Source: CALODL01 sp942492115 (GTDB lineage Bacteria > Planctomycetota > Phycisphaerae > UBA1845 > CAIVHJ01). Taken from it: a DNA stretch of 64,000 nt. The notes under the pieces are model-generated. The model was given only the letters and a program-made list of their open reading frames with translations. It did no database searches and was not told the origin of the DNA. The first letter of the stretch is position 1. Each line of letters begins with the position of its first letter. A program made the translations under genes and the position numbers. The stretch covers positions 62,001-126,000 of the forward strand of contig CALODL010000015.1 in the NCBI GenBank assembly GCA_942492115.1, written 5' to 3'. Positions 55,469-63,520 of the stretch are shown here, piece after piece.

Positions 55469-56023
55469 ATGACCAGCTATGCTGAGGACGAAAAGGCGGT
55501 GCTGAAGTGGCTCGAGATCCTCGAGGAGTGCCTGGGCGACGAACGGGCCATCCCCGCACGCATGTCCGCGGAGGAGACCGAGGCCTACTTCGACAACCGC
55601 GGCCTGTTCAACGACGCCATCGGCGTCGACGATACCCGCTGGAGCGATCTGCCGGCCGGGTTCCGCACACGGGTGCTCATCCGGTACCTGATCCGTGTGG
55701 GCTACTTCGAGAGCATCGACGACTACTTCGATGACGGTCGGGTGCAGATGGAATACACCAATCCGCTCGATGGCACGGATGAGGAGTCACCGGGCAGTGG
55801 CGAGATCTACGCCATCATCGAACCACCGGATGAGGCGTTCGGCATGAACGGGCTGGACTGGTGCACGTTGGAGGCTGGGAAGCAATACGAATTCTACGCC
55901 CAGCACGTTCTGCTGCGGGTGGACGTTGGGATGGATCCGAGTGAGGCGGCGTACCACTTGAGGCGGCTGGCGAATAAACTGGACGCCGAAGAACATATTT
56001 CTAGGTACGACGGCTGCTTCTGA
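55469..56023 (+). CDS. Hypothetical acidic protein on the tRNA-Val island
   Basis: 184 residues, strongly acidic, no signal peptide or membrane segment. AAGGGA lies eight bases before the ATG. The N-terminus is helical (DEKAVLKWLEILEECLGDER) and the middle has WSDLPAGFRTRVLIRYLIRV; the C-terminus is helical with EAAYHLRRLANKLDAEEHI. I recognise no family. A low-complexity acidic cytoplasmic protein next to an integrase may be an accessory or mimic protein, but nothing in the sequence decides this. A GTG open frame of 70 codons begins directly after its stop. Confidence 0.65.
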   Translation: MTSYAEDEKAVLKWLEILEECLGDERAIPARMSAEETEAYFDNRGLFNDAIGVDDTRWSDLPAGFRTRVLIRYLIRVGYFESIDDYFDDGRVQMEYTNPLDGTDEESPGSGEIYAIIEPPDEAFGMNGLDWCTLEAGKQYEFYAQHVLLRVDVGMDPSEAAYHLRRLANKLDAEEHISRYDGCF

Positions 56024-56360
56024 GTGGCTTTGGACAAAATTGAGAAACTGGCTGGGCCCGTTTATCTACCCTTGGGGGCTGAAGACGTTGGCCGAATGTT
56101 GCAAGCCGATGCGATGTTAGACGCCCCCTGGAAATCCTGGTCAAATATGCTGACCGGGCAGGCTGGGGCGGACCGCCAAGCGGTGATGCTTAGTTGCGGG
56201 TCGGTGGTAGACGGCGTAGGAAATCAGGATGCTTGAGATAGCCCTTTCACAAGGCCCACTATTGAGCAAGGAATCTACTCAAAGTACCTCTCTTTTTGTT
56301 CGGTCATTCTTCGAAGTAATGTTCATGATGGTTATGACAGCTCCAGGGTAGAAGTTAATT
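56024..56360. other. Gap before the three-gene cassette
   Basis: 337 bp. It holds only a 70-codon frame (56024-56236, GTG start touching the previous stop) of doubtful reality. From about 56230 the composition becomes AT-richer, marking the edge of the cassette. Confidence 0.4.
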
Positions 56361-57164
56361 ATGGCAACCCAAGTACCCACACGTGAAGAACTCCCGAATA
56401 AGCCATTGGCTGAAGCAATCTTTGAGCTTCGCTGGAGGCTACAGGCAGTTGACGAACGCACTCAGATTGATCCTGGTTATCGGATTCTGCTTGGCAGGTA
56501 CTACGATCAAGTTAGGCACTATTACAAGGCCGCCGTTGATCTTCCAACATCCCAAGTTCCGGAAGCCTTTACTCCTCACCAACTCCGTCATCAGTTTCGT
56601 CACTCCGACAAAGGTTGGCCCCTGACTCAGATCGGGCCAGGAATCATTACAGTGAATGACACAGAAGGGTATACTTGGGACGATTTTAGCCCCCTTGTGT
56701 CTTCTGCGATCGATGCTCTTTTTGATTCGTACCCGTCCGACATTCGAGAGCTCGAGCCGCTTGGGATGCAGCTCCGCTACATTAACGCAGTTCCCTACGA
56801 TCCCATGACTCAGACGCCCCCGGCATTCCTCAGGGACTATCTACATACCAAAGTCGAGATTGATGAGTTGCTGTTCGAAGAGCAGCCTGACCGTGCCAAT
56901 TCGCCTGAAGAGCTCAACCTGAACTTCACATATCCACTCCCGAATCTGCCTGGTTTGGGGATGATCGGATTTAGCACTGGCAAGAGAGAGAATGTCCCTA
57001 GCATCATTTGGGAGATAAAGATTCGGTCACTCATCGATAATGGCTACGACACGCCCGATGCGATTAAAGCCTGGGTCGCATCCGCCCATGGCTATGTTAA
57101 CAAGTGGTTCTTTGCACTTTGTCGCGGAGAATTGCTCGAATCGTTCAGGAGGGGCTCGGCATGA
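56361..57164 (+). CDS. TIGR04255-like protein
   Basis: 267 residues. The N-terminus PNKPLAEAIFELRWRLQ, the middle WPLTQIGPGIITVNDTEGYT followed by WDDFSPLVSSAI, and LGMQLRYINAVPYD are the marks of the sporadically distributed TIGR04255 family, whose function is unknown. There is no signal peptide or membrane helix. It is the first gene of a compact group: the next gene starts inside its stop (ATGA) and the third follows after seven bases. Base composition is visibly richer in A and T than the flanking host genes, which suggests horizontal transfer. Confidence 0.75.
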   Translation: MATQVPTREELPNKPLAEAIFELRWRLQAVDERTQIDPGYRILLGRYYDQVRHYYKAAVDLPTSQVPEAFTPHQLRHQFRHSDKGWPLTQIGPGIITVNDTEGYTWDDFSPLVSSAIDALFDSYPSDIRELEPLGMQLRYINAVPYDPMTQTPPAFLRDYLHTKVEIDELLFEEQPDRANSPEELNLNFTYPLPNLPGLGMIGFSTGKRENVPSIIWEIKIRSLIDNGYDTPDAIKAWVASAHGYVNKWFFALCRGELLESFRRGSA

Positions 57165-57559
57165 CTAATGCGGCAAGTCAAGTTGTAAACGATGTCCCTT
57201 TGGACACTACCGAGCACACGTCGGACGATTTGACATACGATACGGCGTCTGTCAAATACAGTCCCACCTCGGGCCTCATCGAACGCCCTTCAGTTCTTTG
57301 TTACGCAATCACAAACGCCTTGTTGGGAATCACGGCTATAACAGCCCCCCTCGTCTACTTCGATCCCCGTCAGGAATTTGGGCACACTACCTCGAGCGAG
57401 ATTCAACTCGCTGCTGCTCGACGACCTGGTCGACAGGTCACCCTTGCTGAAGCTCGGGGTATCGCCCTAAGGGTTCTAGAACAGGCAGAGCAAGAGCTTC
57501 TTGAGGAGCGTAAGTCGGAGGCGCGAATGTGGGAAGTTATGTGGAAGAGTGAGGAATAG
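57161..57559 (+). CDS. Small protein with one hydrophobic segment, second gene of the cassette
   Basis: 132 residues from ATG 57161, overlapping the previous stop by four bases. A hydrophilic N-terminus of about 45 residues is followed by a hydrophobic stretch SVLCYAITNALLGITAITAP (about 52-71) and a charged helical C-terminus (LAEARGIALRVLEQAEQELL, then EERKSEARMWEVMWKSEE). It could be a single-pass membrane protein. No family is recognised. The overlap implies translational coupling with the TIGR04255-like gene, and probably a joint function. Confidence 0.65.
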   Translation: MTNAASQVVNDVPLDTTEHTSDDLTYDTASVKYSPTSGLIERPSVLCYAITNALLGITAITAPLVYFDPRQEFGHTTSSEIQLAAARRPGRQVTLAEARGIALRVLEQAEQELLEERKSEARMWEVMWKSEE

Positions 57560-57566
57560 CCGGGCG

Positions 57567-58211
57567 ATGATTTACGAGAATGTTGCACTAGAGGCCCCCA
57601 TTCAGCAGGGAGATGTGTTTCAGAATATTCCCCGTGTAGATTACTCGCTGAGCGAACTCCCCGTTATCGATAAAGACGACAAGCAACGGGTCACAACTTG
57701 GAAAGAGCTCGTCAACGGGAACGAGGCCCCGGTTGCGGCGGTTCTTGCAATGACTGCCGTTCACGCCATCGCAATAACACAAAACTGTGACGCAGCCCGA
57801 GGCAGGTATCTCTGCATGTGTGAGGTGGGTGAGCTCGCTCAAATGACGAACAAGACCGTGCCTGCAGAGGGCAAGTACAGGAAGTGGACTGAGTTTATCA
57901 ACCGACAGACGAGAAGCGATCTTCGTTGGTTCTATCTTCCTGCCGACCCTAGCATTGGCTTTCAAAAACGAATGGTCGTTGACTTTCGAGTGGTAATTCC
58001 AGTTCCTCGGCTTGACCTCGAAGCTCTTCGAGAATTTCGAGTCGGTCGTCTAACTAAAGTTGCAAACGAGCACTTCCGTGAGTCACTTGCCCAGTTTCTC
58101 AGACGCTACCCATACAACGAATGGTATCCATTTACCAAAGATGAGTTTGAGGCATATGCCAAGGGGTGCGGCGAGGCAGTGAAGCCCTACCGTTGGCAAG
58201 AAGATGACTGA
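57567..58211 (+). CDS. Unknown protein, third gene of the cassette
   Basis: 214 residues from ATG 57567, seven bases after the previous stop; an upstream in-frame start lies inside the previous gene. N-terminal segment APIQQGDVFQNIPRVDYSL, then a core HAIAITQNCDAARGRYLCMC with an invariant-looking Gln-Asn-Cys-Asp. The rest contains FYLPADPSIGFQKRMVVDFR. The pattern GDVF...(S/T)QxCD recalls small unassigned proteins from accessory regions, but I cannot name the family. Soluble, no signal peptide. The Cys-Asp motif could bind metal or be nucleophilic; that is speculation. Confidence 0.65.
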   Translation: MIYENVALEAPIQQGDVFQNIPRVDYSLSELPVIDKDDKQRVTTWKELVNGNEAPVAAVLAMTAVHAIAITQNCDAARGRYLCMCEVGELAQMTNKTVPAEGKYRKWTEFINRQTRSDLRWFYLPADPSIGFQKRMVVDFRVVIPVPRLDLEALREFRVGRLTKVANEHFRESLAQFLRRYPYNEWYPFTKDEFEAYAKGCGEAVKPYRWQEDD

Positions 58212-58586
58212 TCGGCCTCTTCCCAGCATTTAGCCCTTCTGGTCCTCCCATTTCGCAGGGCCGCCACCAGCTCCCCATATCGAAGCAGCCGTGCCGCATT
58301 TCTTCATAGCATCCGTGGGTCTGCTAAACGGCTATTGAGTCTTCGGTTAGCGAGGTGGCGGACCAGGCATGCCTCGCTAACGCGGCGTACGTATTCTGAT
58401 GAGAGTGATGGCATGAAGTGCGAGTTGCGTTACAGTGGCTCTTGGTAGGCTTGTGAGGATTTCAGGTTTCTTCTGAGGGAACCGCCAGTGAATCAACTCT
58501 CCTTACGTCTTGGGCCGCTGGTTTGGCCTCGATGGCAATTACAAAGTGAATGCGACGCTCTGCGTAGCGAAGGCCGGGTGTAGGTC
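58212..58586. other. Gap between cassette and protease gene
   Basis: 375 bp without a convincing gene, RNA or repeat; no intrinsic terminator after the cassette is obvious. Confidence 0.4.
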
Positions 58587-60350
58587 ATGTCAGGAAACGG
58601 GGTGCGTCGAGCCATCGCGGCTCTATTGTGGACTGCAGTGACAACAAGCCTCGGTTTCGCTGGTGATCCGTGCATACAAGATGGTGCCTGCAATATCTCG
58701 TGCGTCCCGAGTGATCCGGATTGCACGAATCTGGATATCTGCATCGCAACTGGATTCTGTTGTGTGGGCGACGGGAGCTGCACTATTGACTGCCCCATGC
58801 CAGATCCGGATTGCTCGGATGACGCCTTATGTGCGTTCTATGCATATTGCTGTCCAGACGATGGGTTCTGCGACGGGATCTGCCACTCACCAGATCGAGA
58901 TTGCTGCACGCTTGGATGCAACGCCAAAGTTCACGTGGAATGCTTGAACCCAAGCCCTCAGTACACAAACAGCAGAGCCGTTGCCAACATCGACACTGCA
59001 ATTGGCGGAACATGCACCGGCTGGATGATTGCGGCACCAAATTTCATGATGACAAATCGCCATTGCATAACGACAGATGGAACAGCATACGGCCCATTAG
59101 TAAACGACGTGACGACAATGACGGCCAACTTTGATGACGAGTGCAGTGCATGTGAGGGCGTCGTAGCAAAGCCCAGGATTCCTGTTCCGATTACTGGCCT
59201 CATTCTGAGCGATCCGCTTCGGGACTTTGCACTGTTAACGCTAGGCGGTGATCCCGCCAGCGTGTTTGGCACACTGCCCATCAATTGTGGCGGGGCGAGC
59301 AGCGGCAATGACGTGTATTTGATACATCACGCTGTTGGCCAGAAGAAGGCATATGATGAAGGCACTGTGTACGAGGTGCAGCTCGATCAGTCATGTGGCG
59401 GGCAATATATTCTGGGACAAGCCAAGTACACTCTTGTAAGTAAGGGGGGTGCTTCAGGAGCACCTGTCTTTGACGCTGCAAATCACGATTTTATTGCGAT
59501 CCACCATTGCGGGACCGATGCGGGGCCAGAGTGCGTCGATGACGGCAAGGGTATCCCCATGTCCTTGGTGCTGCCATATGTGCTGCCGGTCATCTCGGCT
59601 TTTGGGGGAGTTGCCACTGTAACGGAAGAGTGTGCCTGTCCCGGGGGGGGCTCTTGCTGCACTAGTGGGGCGAGCCCCGGTTGCGATGATACCTTCTGCT
59701 GCAGCATGATATGCACAATGGATCCTTATTGTTGCGAGACTGAATGGGACGCGCAATGCGAAGGCGAAGCGGCAAGCAATCCACTGTGCGGATGTCCTGT
59801 CTGCGGGGATGGGGTATGTGACACGATCGAGAGTCCTTGCGATTGCCCGAGCGATTGTCTCGGGTGCTGCTTAGACAGCGAATGCGATGATCAGGACCCG
59901 TGTACGACGGACACCTGTGATCCTGTTGACGGCTGTCAGAATGTCAGCAACTCTCTTCCTTGCGACGATGGCCAGGCATGTACCGAGAACGACGTATGCT
60001 CAGGTGGCCAGTGCGTTGGCACGCCGATTCAAGGCTGCACGGGCTGCGTGAGCTCAGAAGACTGCGATGACGGCAATCCATGCACCAACGATTCTTGTGT
60101 CGGCGACACGTGCATGAGGGAGTCGGTCTTGTTTGACCTCAACGGAGATGGCCTCAGTACCGTCGTAGGAGATCTGGATGACTTAGTCAACTGCTTCTTC
60201 TATACGCCGGCAGGTGGACTGGATACCTGTTGCACGGCGGGCAATTGTATGTGCCGGGTGGATTGCAACCGGGATGGCTTGCTCACGGTCGTAGGAGACT
60301 TGCAGTGCTGGGTGGACTGCTTCTTCTTCGGCCTATGTGATGAGCCGTAG
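58587..60350 (+). CDS. Secreted Cys-rich trypsin-like serine protease with dockerin-like C-terminus
   Basis: 587 residues, signal peptide (AIAALLWTAVTTSLGFAGDP). Residues 28-105 carry three Cys-rich units (CNISCVPSDPDC, CTIDCPMPDPDC, CDGICHSPDRDC), like those of the lipoprotein at 20683. A trypsin/V8-fold protease follows: GTCTGWMIAAPNFMMTNRHC (His), SDPLRDFALLTLG (Asp) and VSKGGASGAPVFDAAN (Ser in GASGAP). After about 355 come a CCSMICTMDPYCCETEWDAQ module, DxDPCTxDTCDP repeats and two calcium-loop segments (DLNGDGLSTVVGDLDDLVNC; DCNRDGLLTVVGDLQCWVDC) that resemble a dockerin. It should be secreted and surface-attached; the substrate is unknown. Confidence 0.85.
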   Translation: MSGNGVRRAIAALLWTAVTTSLGFAGDPCIQDGACNISCVPSDPDCTNLDICIATGFCCVGDGSCTIDCPMPDPDCSDDALCAFYAYCCPDDGFCDGICHSPDRDCCTLGCNAKVHVECLNPSPQYTNSRAVANIDTAIGGTCTGWMIAAPNFMMTNRHCITTDGTAYGPLVNDVTTMTANFDDECSACEGVVAKPRIPVPITGLILSDPLRDFALLTLGGDPASVFGTLPINCGGASSGNDVYLIHHAVGQKKAYDEGTVYEVQLDQSCGGQYILGQAKYTLVSKGGASGAPVFDAANHDFIAIHHCGTDAGPECVDDGKGIPMSLVLPYVLPVISAFGGVATVTEECACPGGGSCCTSGASPGCDDTFCCSMICTMDPYCCETEWDAQCEGEAASNPLCGCPVCGDGVCDTIESPCDCPSDCLGCCLDSECDDQDPCTTDTCDPVDGCQNVSNSLPCDDGQACTENDVCSGGQCVGTPIQGCTGCVSSEDCDDGNPCTNDSCVGDTCMRESVLFDLNGDGLSTVVGDLDDLVNCFFYTPAGGLDTCCTAGNCMCRVDCNRDGLLTVVGDLQCWVDCFFFGLCDEP

Positions 60351-60506
60351 GTTGCCGCAGGATCGCGGCCCACGCGGCCAAGATGGCGTCTGTGTCCGAA
60401 AGCGGGGCGGGCACAATGCACTAGTGCTTAGTGCCGCAGATAAAATGAGCATGAGGGGTCAGTGCTACTGTCGTCAGCACTGGCTCGAAGCAGTAAGGAG
60501 AGACAA

Positions 60507-61031
60507 GTGAACAAAACACTGACAACGGTAACCGTGCTCGCCATCGCTGCGTGCATGCTGAATGCGAACGAGCCGCAGAAGAATGACGCCGACCTGGCCG
60601 CCAGGGTCAAGACGCTCGAAGAGAAGATGGACCTGATCGCCAAGTTGGCCCAATTGATGAGCAATCGGATAGAAAAGCTTGGTGAAGCAGACCAGCAGCT
60701 GCTATCCGTACTTGGTGAAGCAGACCAGCAGCTGGCATCCGCATTAGATGAGGTGAGCGGCAAGGCCCAGAGGCTCGCCGAAAACGACATGCTGATGGGC
60801 CTGCGATACAACGCCCTGCTGGGGTCAGTGATAGAGGAACACCCAATAACCTACAAGAAGTACCACGCGTTCGCGGAGATGATCCTTGAAGACTTGTCGG
60901 ACCCGGACACTGGCGTCGTGAGCATCGAAGAGGTGGACAGCTTGATAAAACGAACGGGCGACGAAGCGTGGCTCAACGTATGGCACAACAAGGTCAGACC
61001 CAAAGCGATGAGGAAGCTACGTGATGAATGA
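60507..61031 (+). CDS. Small exported coiled-coil protein
   Basis: 174 residues from GTG 60507 (AAGGAG seven bases upstream). A signal-like N-terminus (NKTLTTVTVLAIAACMLNAN) contains a possible weak lipobox (AIAAC). It is followed by a coiled coil (about 28-105) and a helical tail with EHPITYKKYHAFAEMILEDL. A 33-base direct repeat at 60678-60743 duplicates LGEADQQL(L/A)S(V/A) in the coiled coil. The stop overlaps the start of a 27-codon membrane ORF (ATGAATGA). The function is unknown. Confidence 0.65.
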   Translation: MNKTLTTVTVLAIAACMLNANEPQKNDADLAARVKTLEEKMDLIAKLAQLMSNRIEKLGEADQQLLSVLGEADQQLASALDEVSGKAQRLAENDMLMGLRYNALLGSVIEEHPITYKKYHAFAEMILEDLSDPDTGVVSIEEVDSLIKRTGDEAWLNVWHNKVRPKAMRKLRDE

Positions 61032-61107
61032 ACTTAAGATCATCACCAACGCATTGGTGATCGCAGCATTGGTCTGGTGGGCGTACACTGGGCTAGCTAC
61101 GACCTGA
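61024..61107 (+). CDS. Tiny predicted membrane peptide, cut at the end by the IS481-type element
   Basis: 27 codons: MNELKIITNALVIAALVWWA then YTGLATT, one membrane helix with two Trp. It starts inside the stop of the previous gene. Its TGA stop is the first codon of the insertion element's terminal repeat (TGATCTGACAC). Rejoining the flanks (61104 to 63840) would give eight more codons before TAG. It could be a small membrane protein or toxin-like peptide, or chance. Confidence 0.4.
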   Translation: MNELKIITNALVIAALVWWAYTGLATT

Positions 61108-62069
61108 TCTGACACTTCACAAAAAAAGAGTTACCCTGGTTTCGACTATCAAACTCGAACCGGAGCACATGCTCCAAAAGGGTAACTCACAATGCATCAT
61201 AACGACAAGATCATCGGCAACAAGGTTGGCCTTCTGACGTTGGCTGAGGAGTTGGGCAACGTGTCGAGAGCGTGCAAGATCATGGGCTTTTCACGGGATA
61301 CGTTCTATCGCTATAAGCAGCTTGTTGAAGAAGGCGGCATTGACAACCTGGTCGAGAAGACCCGTCGCAAGCCGAACCTGAAGAATCGCACTGATGAACG
61401 AACGGAGCAAGCAGCTGTCCAGGTAGCCACGGACTTCCCGGCATATGGTCAAGTGCGTGCGAGCAACGAACTGCGGAAACTCGGTGTATTCATCTCGCCG
61501 GCGGGACTCCGTTGCGTGTGGCAACGCCACAACCTCGAGACCTTCAAGAAGCGCCTAAAAGCTCTTGAGGACAAGATGCAAGCCGAGGGCCTGGTGCTGA
61601 CGGAGGCTCAGGTTGCAGCACTGGAGAAGAAGAAGCAGGATGACGAGGTCTCTGGAGAAATCGAGACAGCCCATCCGGGTTACTTGGGCTCCCAAGACAC
61701 GTTCTACGTCGGCACGCTCAAGGGTGTGGGCCGCATCTATCAGCAGACGTTCATCGACACGTACTCCAAGGTGGCGTTCTGCAAGCTGTACACGACGAAG
61801 ACACCGATCACGGCGGCAGATCTGCTCAACGACCGCGTGTTGCCGTTCTTCGAAGACCATGGTGTCGCCGTGCTGAGGATCCTGACGGATCGCGGTACGG
61901 AGTATTGCGGCAAGCCGGAGCAGCACGACTATGAGCTCTACCTGGCCATCAACGACATCGATCATACCAAGACGAAGACAAAGTCGCCGCAGACCAACGG
62001 CATCTGTGAGCGCTTCCACAAGACGGTTCGGAATGTGTCAAGCTTTTTGAGACACCTAAACGACTCAGT

Positions 62070-63077
62070 TTAGGGAGCAATCAATTCCAGCGCCTGCGCA
62101 GCAGGCGCTGGTGGATTGATCCATACGGCCTGCGGAAGAGCCGGTATGACCGGCGGCTTCCGGAAGCGTTGTGGGTTCCGCTGATAGGCCTCGAGCATCA
62201 CATCTCTCCGTTTCTCGAGCACGTCCTCTGCTCCGCCGTAGTGCACGGTCTCAGGCGTCAGTAGGCCAATGCCGCTGTGATGGTGCTGATTGTTGTACCA
62301 GTCGAAGAACACCCGGCAGAATGCCCGTGCATCCTGAATCGAACCGAAGCGATCCGGGAACGCCGGTCGGTACTTGAGCGTTTTGAACTGACTCTCCGAG
62401 AACGGATTGTCATTCGAGACATGGGGTCGGCTGTGCGTCTTGGTCACGCCAAGATCTCCGAGCAGATGCGCCACGGCCTGGGAACGCATCGATGGGCCAC
62501 GGTCCGCGTGGACCGTGAGTCGCCCGGGCAGGATCTCCTGCTTGTGGTACGTTTCTTCCAGGAGACGTGTGGCCAGGCTGGCGCTTTCACGATACGCAAC
62601 GGTCCAGCCGACCACGTAGCGACTGAAGATGTCCAGGATCACATAGAGGTGGAAGTAGGACCACTTCGCCGGTCCCATCAGCTTGGTAATGTCCCACGAC
62701 CACACTTCGTTCGGAGATGTAGCCAGGAGCTCCGGCTTGCGATAGGTCGGGTGACGCAGCTGATTACGCCGCTCACGTACTTGGTCTGATTTCCGCAGGA
62801 TTCGGTACATTGTGCTTACTGAGCAGAGGTAGCGCTTGTCGTCGAGCAGTTGTGCCCAGACCTCGCGCGGCGCCTGGTCTGCGAAGCGCTTCGAGTGCAG
62901 CACGTCCTTGACCTCCTGCGTCTCCGAGTCCGACAGCGACCACGGCGGTCGAGGCCGTGGCCTTGGTGCCGAAGCCGGCGCCAGCCAGCGATACAGACCG
63001 CATCGTGGTAAGCCGAAGGCGCGGCAGGCTTGGGCCCTGCCCACGGTTCCACCGAGTTGATCACAGGACCGCATCAT
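62070..63077 (-). CDS. IS3-family transposase OrfB
   Basis: 335 residues. An N-terminal helical region (AFGLPRCGLYRWL) precedes the integrase core: WSWDITKLMG (first Asp), LTVHADRGPSMRS (second Asp) and NDNPFSESQFKTLKYRP (Glu). The C-terminal FFDWYNNQHHHSGIGLLTPE is typical. Its start overlaps the orfA stop by four bases, so it is made by coupling or by -1 frameshifting as an OrfAB fusion. The catalytic residues are all present, so the element may be active. Confidence 0.92.
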   Translation of the reverse strand: MMRSCDQLGGTVGRAQACRAFGLPRCGLYRWLAPASAPRPRPRPPWSLSDSETQEVKDVLHSKRFADQAPREVWAQLLDDKRYLCSVSTMYRILRKSDQVRERRNQLRHPTYRKPELLATSPNEVWSWDITKLMGPAKWSYFHLYVILDIFSRYVVGWTVAYRESASLATRLLEETYHKQEILPGRLTVHADRGPSMRSQAVAHLLGDLGVTKTHSRPHVSNDNPFSESQFKTLKYRPAFPDRFGSIQDARAFCRVFFDWYNNQHHHSGIGLLTPETVHYGGAEDVLEKRRDVMLEAYQRNPQRFRKPPVIPALPQAVWINPPAPAAQALELIAP

Positions 63078-63520
63078 TCGTTCTCGTCGCTCGGACTGTC
63101 CTTCAGTGGAATGCCCAGGATCTCCGAGACTTTTTTTTGGAAGTCGATGATCGTCTCGGCCTGTTGCAGACGCTTGCGTAGCCGCTCGTTCTCACGTTCG
63201 AGTTTCGCGACTTCCTTGGCCAGGCGTTTGTCAGGATTCGGCGCTGACCCACGCTTCTTGGCTTGCAGACCCTTGAAAGCACCGCTGCGAAACTGCTCGC
63301 GCCACTTGCCGAGATGGGATGAATACAAGCCCTCACGCCGCAGCAACGCACCGATCTCGCCGTCTTTGCACGCCTCAGCCTCCTGCACGATCCGCAGCTT
63401 GTACTCCGCCGTGAACCGCCGTCGCGTGGCACGCTCGGGAACCTCTGGATCGGGTCGATCCGAGCCGTCACCTTGGATTTCTTGTGTCACCGGGGCTCCT
63501 GCCTGGTATCTGTTGAGCAT
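63074..63520 (-). CDS. IS3-family transposase OrfA
   Basis: 148 residues. The helix-turn-helix is RRRFTAEYKLRIVQEAEACK with IGALLRREGLYSSHLGKWRE, followed by a leucine zipper (LAKEVAKLERENERLRKRL) that mediates dimers with OrfB. Initiation may be further in, near the RRRFTAEYK segment. It overlaps orfB by four bases. Confidence 0.9.
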   Translation of the reverse strand: MLNRYQAGAPVTQEIQGDGSDRPDPEVPERATRRRFTAEYKLRIVQEAEACKDGEIGALLRREGLYSSHLGKWREQFRSGAFKGLQAKKRGSAPNPDKRLAKEVAKLERENERLRKRLQQAETIIDFQKKVSEILGIPLKDSPSDENE

